Shown in pieces: positions 30,191 through 40,031 of a stretch of 64,000 nt of DNA. The notes below the pieces were generated by a model. It had not been told where the DNA came from. It made no database searches and worked only from the letters and a program-made list of their open reading frames with translations. The stretch comes from Oscarella lobularis (Eukaryota; Porifera; Homoscleromorpha; Homosclerophorida; Oscarellidae). A program made the translations under genes and the position numbers. The DNA lies in contig NC_089183.1 in NCBI RefSeq assembly GCF_947507565.1, positions 1,922,001 to 1,986,000 on the forward strand. Direction: 5' to 3'. Each line of letters starts with the position of its first letter. The stretch's first letter is position 1.

Positions 30191-31440
30191 TTGATGGTAT
30201 GCTAGCAGGCAATGTTAGAGACACGGCCTTTTCACTGTGGCAGCTGCTCGACTACTCAACTTCCCGGATAGTTCCCGGATAATACTTCAGCGCGTAGGCA
30301 CCTGGTTTCAAAAGTTAGGTTTTATTAGTTTTATTCGACTTTGTGTGCATCACCAATTTTTTAAGACACAGATATGCATTAGAAATGCATTTCTAGAAAG
30401 ATATTCTATAGGTCCTAAAGATAATAGGAAGTGCAGTGTTCTTGAAGTCGCCATGCTATTGAAGCGGTTTGCCAGTTTTCCAGAATTCTCGTACAGGACA
30501 AATCGGTGTCAACTTTAATTGCCTCTCAAAATAAGGGTCGAGCCGGCACACTTTTTTCTTGTAACGCTACAGCGAGTTCTTTGACGTGCGCGCGTTAGGC
30601 TTATAGCGCGTTCTACGCGGAAGTCAGCGGTTCAAATGAATTGTCATTGCCAATCTCTACTTTCCCTTTGACGAATTTGTTCAAACTTCATTTCGAGACG
30701 GTCGAGACGACAGTATTCGTGCCGAGAACTCGCAGAAGCCATAAAAGGCGCCTTCGATGTCGATGTCACAACTGATCAGGCGGAGTTGCACCCTCCTGAC
30801 ATATGCGAACGCTTCCGAATGATTACTCAGCGTTGGAAGTCTTCGATAAGGCCGACTGTATCGTCCAAGCCAGAAGGCTGTTGCTTGGGAACATCACGAG
30901 TCGGGCACCTGTTTCGCATGAGAAACGCATTTCAAAAACGTAAAAGGGTGGACCCGTATTGCAGAAAAGTGACAGCCGGCCTAGGACCAGACGGGGACAA
31001 TAAACAAAAAAGAAGAAGCCACACCCTTACAAAAGCAGTAGTTGCAATAGGAGCAATATTCATCGCTTTCCTTTAGGGATACCAACATTTGACGGTCGAT
31101 CATTCGATGACCTTCACACACCCGCTCTCCGGTGCCCACACGAACATAATCGTTTAGAGCACGCAAAACAATGAAACAGTTTTTACTATAAATACGGGAG
31201 ACCTTTTATGTGCACTAAAATTACAAGGATTTTTTTGACCTAAAATATACAGGAGACCGTTTATGTGCACTGAAAAAGCAAAGTTTATTATTATGCACTG
31301 AAAATCAGGAGACATTTTATATTCTCCAGAAAACAAGAGACCTTTTATAAAAACATACAAGAGCGTATGAGATCCCATTCCTGACATCACATGAATGTGA
31401 TGTTATGAAAGCGCTTTTAAAGTGTGATTGGAAAAGTTTG
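30191..31440. repeat. Gene-poor stretch with imperfect GGAGACCTTTTAT repeats
   Basis: No recognisable gene in 30191-31150; short frames at 30237-30518 and 30786-31076 match nothing I know. At 31187-31345 the motif GGGAGACCTTTTATGTGCAC recurs in degenerate form (31186, 31251, 31307 and 31341), which may be an old tandem repeat or a terminal repeat of the ISL2EU-like element that follows. Confidence 0.4.
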
Positions 31441-31485
31441 ATTATGACGTCGGATATACCGACAGGCAGACTTTCCATTTGAGCG

Positions 31486-32011
31486 CTCACCTTCTTTGAC
31501 GTATGGCCGCGACTCGGAGGCGGTTGCCCGGTGCGCTTATGAAAGTGTATCCGGTAATATAGTTGAAGACAGTGGGCTGTTCATCCATTCTAGCCTGCCA
31601 TACATAGGCGCAACTCCTGACGGTGTGATTGACAAGGTGCGTCGTTCTAGTCGAAACGCATTGTGTGTTTGTAAGTGGATATTTTTTAGGATGGCTTACT
31701 TGAAATCAAGTCCCCGTACTCTCTGCGAAATGCAAGTCCACAAAAAGCCGCTTCCACCGGCGACTTTTATCTCAACCTTGTTGACGGCGACATCCAACTA
31801 GCCACTTCGCGCGATTATTATTTTCAAGTACAGGGACAAGTAGGAGTCACAGGAAGAAAATGGTGCGACTTCTTTGTCTACACCCTAAAGGGATTTTATG
31901 TAGAGCGCATCTGTTTCAACAAAGAACTATGGGAGTTTATGGAGGCCGAGCTAAAGCTATTCTACTTGTTATGTTTGGCCCCGGAAATTCTCGGTCGTTT
32001 AATGCAGGAAT
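31486..32011 (+). CDS. YqaJ-type nuclease of an ISL2EU-like transposon
   Basis: Two exons. Exon 1 (about 31486-31635) reads TYGRDSEAVARCAYESVSG and SSLPYIGATPDGVIDK. A 55-bp intron (AAG|GTGCGTC to TTTTTTAG) leads to exon 2 (31691-32011): DGLLEIKSPYSLRNASPQKA, DYYFQVQGQVGVTGRKWCDF, GFYVERICFNKELWEF, stop at 32009-32011. This is the YqaJ (lambda-exonuclease-like) pattern: an acidic residue in GATPDG, E-x-K in LEIKSP, and the Q-Q-G--GV-GR-WCDF block. All visible catalytic positions are intact. It converges on a DDE transposase 183 bases away, the gene pair I associate with ISL2EU elements. The true start codon upstream of 31486 is not identified. Confidence 0.8.
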
Positions 32012-32194
32012 AAATGGCACTTCAGTCTTCACCGAAATGGGCTGGAGATTACAAGAGAACAGGCAATTTTCACGCAGTCATCCAGTATTTGTGGACAAGT
32101 GCTATTGCTTTGGGTACCGGTAAGGAGCCCGAATTCTTTAATCCGCTCAATTGCCCTAAAACTGACACTACCAAATGAAATAAAACACATGTAG

Positions 32195-33061
32195 CTAAAC
32201 GCACCTCTCTACGTGAATCCTACAGGAAGCTAAGACTCGACTTTGAAGTGTTTCTTTTGTTGTTAATTGCGCTCTTCCTTGCAGGTAGGATGGAATTTCG
32301 AGAAACGCACATTTTTGAGCGAGCAAATCACGAATGGTGAACCCTCTATCAGCCATTATTCTCTGCTTCGGCCTGACCAAATCGAGAATGCCACTCTCTT
32401 GTACAATGAAACGATCAGAGCAACTTCCGGAAAATCATTTTGATATAAAGATGACGGACCCTGTTCCTTGGTCAATAGCAACGAGGTATTTGACAGTTTG
32501 GTGATGCTTATAGTCTGACCACGTCGCTTTCTGGACTGCAAGATTTTTAGGCCGTTGAATGAACAATTCGAAACAATCTATGACTGCGACAGTGTTTGGA
32601 AAATTTTCGAAAAGACCTCTTCCGACACCAGTTGTCGATTGCGGCCATTTGATGAGTTGTTCAAGCTGTCGAGCGAGGAATGGAATCCACTTTCCCAAAA
32701 CTTTGGAAATGCAACTTTGAGACCGTGCCCAACGACACGCGAGATCTTTTTGCAGCAGTCCAAGACGAAGTGTCATAAGCACAACCAAAAATTTGTCTAA
32801 TTCGTTCATCGGAAGCGGCCCGGAATCTAGATTTCGACCCTCGCTTTCAATCCATTCAAAAATTGTCTCAAGAAATTCTCTATTCTTCACTCCCGTGTAA
32901 AATTTCGGGTCTCCTAAGACTGCTTCACGGGTAGTCCTCGACGCTGTTGACTGGACCTGGCTGATTTCACTTTGCAGACGCTGATTTTCGCTGCTGAGCT
33001 CTGAAATCTCTGCTATTAGATCCGCCTTGGTTCTGTCAATCCTGGCAGAACTTTGCCGTTA
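32195..33061 (-). pseudogene. ISL2EU-like DDE transposase
   Basis: One minus-strand frame. It starts with a coiled coil (KADLIAEISELSSENQRLQS, about 33040), then an HTH_Tnp_4 region (DLACRWARSQSCISKVLGKW) and a DDE_Tnp_4 catalytic domain (VAVIDCFELFIQRPKNLAVQ, ATWSDYKHHQTVKYLVAID, then GILDLVRPKQRIMADRGFTI and RVLASCRIHVERCV). Asp in VIDC and MADRGF and Glu in HVER give the DDE set. A TGA at 32435-32437, in place of the family's usual Trp, splits the frame. A THAP-type zinc finger, usual at the N terminus of this family, was not found. It converges with the YqaJ gene. Confidence 0.8.
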
Positions 33062-33225
33062 TGACAACGACGAAACTGACAGTAGATCACTATCATCAAA
33101 TTCCTCTATACTTTCAGTCACCGTCTGTCATAAATTCACAAGCCTCTGAATTGATATCGCCTGGAACATCAACTTCGAGTCTCACATAAGAGGTAGCCCG
33201 ATTTTCGCGCGATCGATTTCTCGCC

Positions 33226-33449
33226 TCCGAGTTTCTCGTTGCAAAGGACTCGCTCGGAAAAGGCTGGACATCAAACTGCGCCACTTTGAAGAACTCGAGA
33301 CGACAATGGACAGAGAATTAGAAAACGTAAGAAAAGGAGAGAGGGACCCCACGTAAAAAAATCGTACTCAAACTTCAAAATTTCAGGTGGAAACGCAACG
33401 CCAAGCGCTCGTCGCCGAACGACTTCGCTTCTCCGAGGAAACGTGACGG
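33226..33449 (+). pseudogene. SMARCC-like (BAF155/170) C-terminal exon fragments
   Basis: 33255-33330 reads KRLDIKLRHFEELETTMDRE and ends at a donor (AAC|GTAAGAAAAG). The next piece, from about 33388, reads VETQRQALVAERLRFSEE and stops. Together they match the leucine-zipper end of SWI/SNF subunit SMARCC1/2 (KL-HFEELE-IMDRERE---QR). Upstream homology is lost, apparently through a frameshift, and no SWIRM or SANT domain is nearby. It is a host-gene fragment, either left from a real gene or carried in by a transposon. Confidence 0.6.
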
Positions 33450-34459
33450 TGAGTTTTGTCGCATCTTTGAAGCGCAAGACCTCTTACTTTTACTTTGTTT
33501 TTCAGTTGTTTGTTGAGCCGACTTTTTCTTCTAGTCTATGACGTCTCTCAGAAGTCGAGAATCAACGTAAAGGTCTACACATTTTTCTGCATAGTCTTAC
33601 CCGTGTCTCTCTATCAGTTTCGGGTCCTGAGTACGACCCCGTCAACAAAAACTGCTCCATCCGGGGTCCTGAGCAGGACCCCGTCATCAAAAACAGCTCG
33701 CGGATGAAAGGAGAGGGATAGTTTATTAATTTATTTAATAAATTTAGAAAAATTGCACAGGATCTCCCTCGCGTTTCTGAGGCAGTTTTTGTTGACGGGG
33801 GTCTTGCCCAGGACCCAGCGATCGATAGAAGGCCAGGGCGAGAGAGGGTCTGGGAAACTCCCTTACGAACGGCGGTTCCTTTGTCGCCAATAAACCAATC
33901 AGCGACGAGCCTCACTGAGAGAGTGGACAATCAGCGACAAGCTTCATTATCAAATTACGACCGTGTAGCGCAACGTTAGCGTTAGCCTGATGGACGAAGC
34001 AATCGCTCTTGTTTGAACGTAAATGTCAAACAACGGCAGAGCATAGAAGCCATCATTAGCGGCCATGACGTCTTCGGCTGCTTCCCAACAGGGTTCGGGA
34101 AGTCGCGTACCAATGCGAAAAGAGTGACGTAATGTGTAATCCAATTACGACAAAGGAACAGCCGCTCAGTACAAAGTTGCCCAGACTGAGAAGCCACGCT
34201 TTAGGGCGCGCGGCTCAGTCTGGGTTTCCGAGGCTACACAATGAGTTGAAAATAGATTGAAATCTAATACAGAACTGACATCAAAGGGAATGGCAGCTTG
34301 CAGGCCAAGGTTGGAAGAATGCTCTCTCCTTCACCAGGTTGCATCAAAAAAAAACACGGATATTGGCAGTCTTTCCTTCCGATATGCTCTTCTTGGCACG
34401 ATAATGTGCAACAGCTGCATTAGCAGACTAACCAAATACCTGAAATGTTAGTGTTTTTG
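33450..34459. repeat. Non-genic DNA with a GGGGTCCTG/CAGGACCCC hairpin repeat
   Basis: About 33620-33700 holds two tandem copies of a roughly 40-bp unit (GGTCCTGAGTACGACCCCGT and GGTCCTGAGCAGGACCCCGT, each followed by CAACAAAAAC or CATCAAAAAC). The second contains a perfect 9-bp stem. An inverted copy lies at about 33790-33815 (GGGTCTTGCCCAGGACCC). No coding signal was seen from here to 34459. Confidence 0.55.
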
Positions 34460-34930
34460 TTACACTAGTTTCATCACACCGCATGACCTTACCCCAGTCA
34501 GACTGGAATCGAGTACACAAAGGAGTTTATCCCCTGAATCTCTTTGTGACGGACGTGGCATGTCAAAAGCAGATGGAAACTTTACCAACGTCTCTCGGCT
34601 GTACCCCATCAGAACACAGGACATTACTGTCCTCCGGTTGACATCGTAGCTAATGCCACGAATTGCATTGTTCTTCGACGTCGGAAATGGAGTTCGTCTA
34701 AATTGCACTCCAGAAAAATCACAGCTTGAATATTACATAACTTTCTGCAAGAGTGACAATAAAATTTCACAGATGGAGCAAAATACACGGCTTTCTTCCT
34801 TTTCAAAGATAACGACCTTCTCTCCGTGGCAGTACTTGCATCCAAGAGCCAACGAGATAATTGCAGACAAATACTGAAGGCTAAGTAGGCGATAGACGAT
34901 GGATTTTCGTCAGCGGTTAGCGGAACTGAC
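34460..34930 (-). pseudogene. Mutator-like transposase N-terminal fragment
   Basis: Minus-strand frames read KYCHGEKVVIFEKEESRVFC, FRRTPFPTSKNNAIRGISYD and VNRRTVMSCVLMGYSRETL, then FPSAFDMPRPS. The TS-----YDVNRR-V-A-----GY--L-KF---M--PPP pattern is that of the Mutator-like transposase domain found in many invertebrate proteins (known from memory). The catalytic part is not present downstream, and frame changes occur near 34700, so it is a relic. Confidence 0.55.
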
Positions 34931-35113
34931 GGTAAACGCCACGTTTCTGGGTAGGGACCGCTTTTTATTCCAATTTTCTCTCTTTCTTCCGCTTTGGCTG
35001 ACTTGTTTAGCTTCGTTTGGCACTCGAAAACGCATCGAAATTTCGATTTCTTCGTGGACATGCTCTATTGCGTAGTTTGCACGTTATATTCATAGCGACA
35101 GGAAAACTCTACG

Positions 35114-35590
35114 TTAAACAAGCCTGATGCCTTCGTTAGTGAATGGATATTGTAGTTCTACGCCGAGTTTTGCAGGAGTGTACGGGACTTTGAGAACTTC
35201 CTGTTTTGCCGGACACGTTTTTATTCGAATATACGGCCGAATAAACACTCTAACTCCCCAAAACAAAATGCGTCCATAAAGTTGCTCACAAAATTCTTTT
35301 ATTCCAAGATCGAAAGTCTGCCAATTCTTCACACAGTGATTATAATCTGTTAATTATATAATTTATAAATGTTCGACCTTTATAACAGCACACATTTCAA
35401 TCTTCGACTTCCCGGTTTTCTAAAACAGAATTACTTGTAAAGAATTTTTCATAGCAAAATTTCTTTGCTACGGCGATTGATCGACTGCGACAGATGTCGT
35501 AATCGCAAACGTCGTATCTGAAGGAAACGGGACAACGACCAGAAAGACGTGGAAGAAGAAAAGCAAGATGGAGAATAACTGAAAATAAGA
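35114..35590 (-). pseudogene. Gene family A, copy 2
   Basis: On the minus strand, 35570-35420 (FLLPRLSGRCPVSFRYDVCD, AVAKKFCYEKFFTSNSVLEN) corresponds to 9766-9930 of copy 1, and 35332-35270 (NWQTFDLGIKEFCEQLYGRI) to its next block. The frame then continues as RPYIRIKTCPAKQEVLKVPY to 35114, past the point where copies 1 and 3 splice to GVL-TAGD. A TGA interrupts after NREVED. Function unknown. Confidence 0.45.
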
Positions 35591-35639
35591 TACATTTGCA
35601 AAGACTATGTAAACGTGAAATAAAAGCCTATCTTTAGGT

Positions 35640-35790
35640 AGGCTCGAGGGTCCAGCCTGTGTTGGGTCCCGCGCGCGCTACGCACGGTCCCAAACAACAG
35701 GCTGGAACCTCGTGACAGAGGGTGGGGTCAGTTTATAGCAGCATCAATTCACCGGCGAGTATACAAGAATCCGTACACTCGCCGGTGATT
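35640..35790. repeat. Two adjacent inverted repeats (MITE-like hairpins)
   Basis: 35642-35668 (CGAGGGTCCAGCCTGTG) pairs imperfectly with 35690-35714 (AACAGGCTGGAACCTCG). 35750-35764 (CACCGGCGAGTATAC) pairs with 35773-35787 (GTACACTCGCCGGTG) with one mismatch. Both are GC-rich relative to the region. No transposase is associated. The following 35790-36160 is GC-rich with short repeats (GCGTTATGATCGCG) and no clear gene. Confidence 0.6.
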
Positions 35791-36540
35791 GGCTGGATGG
35801 CCGTAATTGCGTTATTGCGTTATGATCGCGAGCGTCGCGCCGTAATTGCGTTAAGATCGCGGGGGAGCGTTTCCATCACGACGATCAGCCGGAAATCGAT
35901 GTCGAACGGCCCGAACAGTCTTCGGCCTTACCAAATGCCCGACAACGGACTTCGCCAAGTCCCGTTCTCAGCGAGAAACGCCCGCTGGGCGACGGGAGTC
36001 GGCGAAGCGCCGTTCGTCGACCGAAAAGTGCACACGCATCATACGCAACAATCACATTACATAATCAGGGACGTTCTACGTCTAATAGTCTGTTCGTCAG
36101 AACTGTTCGCTGCCGAAATGGTCCTAAAACATTTTTTGGAGATAGGTTTAGCGCACGCCTTATTGTCCGCCACATCATGGCCGGTTCGGTTTCTTCCGCT
36201 GTTTCTACTCTCTTCGAAACGTGTTTGGATGCCAACCTCCGACGATATCCATATTTTTCGCGATCCTTGAAGGCAGAGCAAGTCAGAAGCATCGAATCGC
36301 TTTTATGCGGACGGGATATTTGCAATTCTTCCAACTGGGTTTGGAAAATCCATTATATATCAACTTCTTCCGCTCGTGAAGGATGAAATGGCGCAACAGG
36401 AGTCCGGAGAGCCGAATGAAAGAAAGAACACTGTGTTGGTGGTGTCTCCTCTGACACAACTGATGCAAGCCCAAGTGCAATCACTGACGTCGGCTCGTAT
36501 AAACGCCATTTTTATTTCTTCGACTCGGGTTGTTTCACTA

Positions 36541-38517
36541 CTCTCTGTCCACGCTCAGTTCATACTTCAAAAAACGCGTATATCTTCGGCCCCGTACCTT
36601 CTATTTGGTCCGTCTTTTCGTCTTCCGAAAGCGCTAAGTTCCCGGTAGCAAAATCAAACGCCCGTATACAGCAAAAGACATACGTTGCGTGCCATATGAG
36701 GCACCCGCGCATCAAAGGGTTTTTTGCGGTTTGGCACGCCTTTTAGGGGCGTGCCCAATTATCTCATTATTTACTGTACGTCTTTAGATGTATAATTTCT
36801 ATCTTTTGTTTACTCTTCATAATCAGCAGACATTAGAATTCGGTCTTCATGATCAAGTTCTTCGTCATCACTAATTTCGTCCTCTTCGTCATCATCGACA
36901 TTAAGTTCTATCAAGAATTCGTCTATTGCGTCTTCAAGTAGGCCATCTTTTTCCCAAAATTTTTCTTCTTTTCTGATAGCGTGTGTACAAAAATGTCGCC
37001 ACATCTCTTGCGAGACTGAACGAAAAGCTGCAGGTACAAGTGATTCTAAGTCTGCAAGCTTGAACGATGTATTATTTACTCTTAGATATCCTTTTACCTT
37101 TGACCATACGAGTTCTATCGGGTTGAGCTCGCAGTGTGCGACTGGTGTTCTCAATACAACGTGTCCATTGGTTTCTGCAATTACGTCTGTAGCATAGGCT
37201 TTTCTGGGGTTGGACTCTTTGATTTTCTTCATTAAATCGCTTTTCAGGTCGGATCTTTCCCAGGTAATACCATGATCAGTTAACCACTTCTGCATAACGT
37301 CTTTCTTCGACGACTTTGTGGGAACGGGATCAATCACACGATTATGATACGGTGCGTTGTCAAGAACAATAACTGAATTTGCAGGAACGTTAGGAATAAG
37401 AGTTTTCTCAAACCATTCTTCAAAATGCTTCGAGTTCATTTCGTCGTGATAATCGCCAATTTGCTTTTTGGATCGAAATACCAATGCCGCATTTGGTATC
37501 CAACCCATATCTTCTCCTATGAAATAATGTACGTAAAAACATTTTCACTCCTCGCACAGCCGTTACCTGCATGTAGGATTATTAGGCGCTTTCCTCTTCC
37601 GGACGGTCTTTTCCATCCTCCTTCGTCTGTTTCATCAAGCCAGATTTTTTCAGGTGCGACATGGGAATTTGCCCACGTTTCGTCCAGGAAAACGATTGAT
37701 TTTTGCATTCTTCTGTACTTTCTAATTTCACGAAGATAACGATGCCTCTGGTCGACAATATCTTTGCGCTCATAAAAATATTTTTTGTCGTTTCTTTTCG
37801 CGTATTTAAACCCCATTAACTTCAAAAGTTTGGCCAACGTTGATTTACCGCCATTGAAAATTCCCTTTTCACGAACGATTTTTAAAAGCGAAATAAGGGT
37901 AGGGTATTCTTTTCTTTCGTAAAAGCCATGAAGAGTCTGTCGAATAGCTACTCTATCGAAGTCATCGACGTTAATGACAAGGCGTGAAACCGAATAACGT
38001 TTGGCTTTTTTTGGCGTGGGAGCAAACGTCCCGGATTCCTCAAACTCCCGTTTAATCTTACACAGAGCTTGCTTCGAAAATCCAGTGGCGGCATGAAGTC
38101 GATCAAGAACCCGCTGTACCCCTATCCGGTCCCTGGCGTCCTTTTCGCTCTCCTCCTTAAAAAACGTCCATACTCGATGTACAATACGCTTTTCCTTCGA
38201 CGTTATCCTCTGTCCACGCGGCATGACGCAAGAAGCGGTGGGTAAATTTCACGTCTACTAGTAGAGGTCGCGAGAACAGCGCGCGCGAAGGGAATCGAGC
38301 AAGCAGACTGCCGAACGACACGCAGCATGACTGATTAGCCTAGAGAAGGTTTCGAAAGGCCCAATGTATGTCTATATATTTTATGCTATACACAGTTTTC
38401 AAACTGAGTGGTAAAAGAAGCGATTCTTCCAGCACAACTAACTGAGACTGTGCTAATTAGATCATAACACCCACCCTTTCCTCCCCCGCAAGTATGAACT
38501 GAGCGTGGACAGAGAGT
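36541..38517 (-). mobile_element. IS630/Tc1/mariner-type transposon, apparently intact
   Basis: 27-bp perfect terminal inverted repeats (36541-36567, starting CTCTCTGTCCACGCTCAGTT, and 38491-38517) are flanked on both sides by TA (36539-36540 and 38518-38519), the target duplication of this superfamily. The 1977-bp element contains one intron-bearing transposase gene on the minus strand with no visible stop or frameshift. It is inserted in a RecQ-like reading frame. The sequence between the left repeat and the gene (36568-36809) contains GTGCGTGCC/GGCACGCC-type short inverted motifs near 36690-36755. Confidence 0.9.
36810..38224 (-). CDS. IS630-type transposase with one intron
   Basis: The start is ATG at 38224 (MPRGQRITSKEKRIVHRVWT). 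Exon 1 (38224-37567) has an N-terminal HTH (AATGFSKQALCKIKREFEES), a NVDDFDR linker, and the first catalytic Asp in SIVFLDETWANSH. A 50-bp intron (37566-37517, G|GTAACG to TTTCATAG) joins HAG to EDMGWIPNAALVF. Exon 2 (37516-36810) has SVIVLDNAPYHNRV (second Asp) and AHCELNPIELVWSKVKGYL (Glu), with about 80 residues between them, then an acidic tail (DDDEEDEISDDEELDHED). The spliced protein is 454 residues with all three catalytic residues. Full-length relatives are common transposases in invertebrates (from memory). A relic of a related gene is at 42045-42600. Confidence 0.9.
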
Positions 38518-39223
38518 AGAGCAATACTCACTAGTTTTTGCCGAACCTGAAACAATTCTGGCAACAGAATGGAGAAGCATAATTAGAGATGAAGAGTTTC
38601 AGGAAAGATTGGTTTGCATCGCCGTAGATGAGGTTCATTGCGTCACTGAGTGATAGGAAAGTAATGTACAAACCTTGATTAATATTCAATCTTTCTATGT
38701 AGGGGTCTCAACGAAAGAAAGCGGCAGGAAGATGCTTTTCGCGAATGGTATTCGCATCTTGGTGAAGTACGAGCTTTGGTACCTTTATCAAAGCCTTTTT
38801 TGGCGCTTACAGCCACAGCTACTGTATCAAGCCAGCGAAAAATCAAGAAGATGTTGCATATGGTAGGCTGCACCATGATAGAATTCAATCCAGACAGGAG
38901 AAACATCAAGTATGCAATCAAGGAAGTGCCAAGAGATCTAGAATGTTCGTTCCAGTGGCTGGTTGAAGGTTTAACGGAATCATCCGGGGATGACGGTGCC
39001 GGTGTCATCGAGGCAATAGCTCCCCGTGGTGTGGCCTGGGTAACGCCGACACGTACGCCAGTAAGTAATTCATTTAAAATTACACCCGGGCGAAGCCGGG
39101 TACTCAGCTAGTAAAGACTACGCGTAACTGTCTACTTCATTCATTCCCCGGAAACAAATAACGAACTATGCACGTAAGCTACAACTGCCATTGCTATGAC
39201 TTTGCTGACATTTGGTTTCTCGC

Positions 39224-39820
39224 ATTAGCTTCATGGTCACGATATAACGTGGAAACATGTGACAGACCTGCATCGAACGTTGCAAGCAGTATCGCTTCCA
39301 AGTGGCTTTCAATTCCTGCCAAAAATCAAATCGGAGCATATTAATCTGACCACTTATTCGAAAATGCGCGTCGATGTGGAAGCTCAGGTACACACAACGG
39401 CATTAAAATAGATCTCACAATCATATGTTTGCTAAGCTACTCAGCCAGTCTGTTGCATCAGAAATGAAATTTTTTTGACATCCCAGGAGCACAAGAAACT
39501 ATTCGTTTCGTTGAGACGTTCAATTAAGCTTTTGACTGTCTGAACGTCCGGTCTCTCTCAGACAAATGTCCAACGAGACGTGGATACACAATGCTAGAAG
39601 ACGAAAGATTTCAGGCACGTTAGCTGACAATGAATGTATCCATTTCCCTAATGCATACTCCTTTAGTGGCTAGAAAAGTCATTTCTGGGACATCTAGACG
39701 AATGGGATGCGTATGTCTGCAGCATTCCAGGCATTTTAGAGAGTGACCGAAAGCGGTTGACCTTAAGCTGGGAAACTCTATTTGGATGGCGAATGACAGG
39801 TTGGGAATAGTGACGTGACT
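39224..39820 (+). pseudogene. P-element/THAP9-like transposase exons
   Basis: Three exon-like blocks: 39224-39387 (LHGHDITWKHVTDLHRTLQA, SEHINLTTYSKMRVDVEAQ, donor CAG|GTACAC); about 39487-39610 (ETIRFVETFN, then FDCLNVRSLSDKCPTRR after one stop); and about 39667-39810 (WLEKSFLGHLDEWDAYVCS, LTLSWETLFGWRMTGWE). The order (K--HI-L--F-KM-V-LAAQ, then FFDCLN-R, then L--RET--GLRMT) is that of P-type transposases in invertebrate genomes, from memory. The upstream THAP finger and N-terminal DDE residues are missing. An earlier stretch, 39010-39115, has a CACCCGGGCGAAGCCGGGTA hairpin. Confidence 0.55.
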
Positions 39821-40031
39821 TTTTGTGTTAGAAGATGTATCATCCTCCATCCTCTCTGGTTGTTCTAGAAATCTATGGCTCAAGTGGTCGCGAGGGACAA
39901 CAGTTCGAGAAGACGCCGATTATTTCCGGAGGAATTAATTGATACAAACCCTCTTCCAAAACGACGAAGGAAATCGACACCTTAATATAACACGACATAT
40001 GTATTTGACAGTTACAACAAACCCGTCTCCC

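Larger units (their letters stand above)
36230..39010 (+). pseudogene. RecQ-like helicase gene, interrupted by a transposon
   Basis: 36265-36540 reads LKAEQVRSIESLLCGRDI, then, one base out of frame, ILPTGFGKSIIYQLLPLV (Walker A) and NTVLVVSPLTQLMQAQVQSL. The IS630-type element (36541-38517) then intervenes. From 38518 the frame resumes: EQYSLVFAEPETILATEWRS and VCIAVDEVHCVTE (DEVH box). After a TGA (38651) where the family has Trp, and an intron to about 38701, it reads GLNERKRQEDAFREWYSHLG, KPFLALTATATVSSQRKIKK and FNPDRRNIKYAI. This is the superfamily-2 RecQ order. If the element and one TA are removed, the reading frame is restored across the junction. Frameshift plus stop show it is a pseudogene. 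Confidence 0.75.

Noticed and set aside
36640-36760. GTGCGTGCC/GGCACGCC motifs as the TIRs of the IS630 element
   Set aside because: The true ends are the 27-bp repeats with TA at 36541 and 38517; the inner motifs have no partner on the other side.
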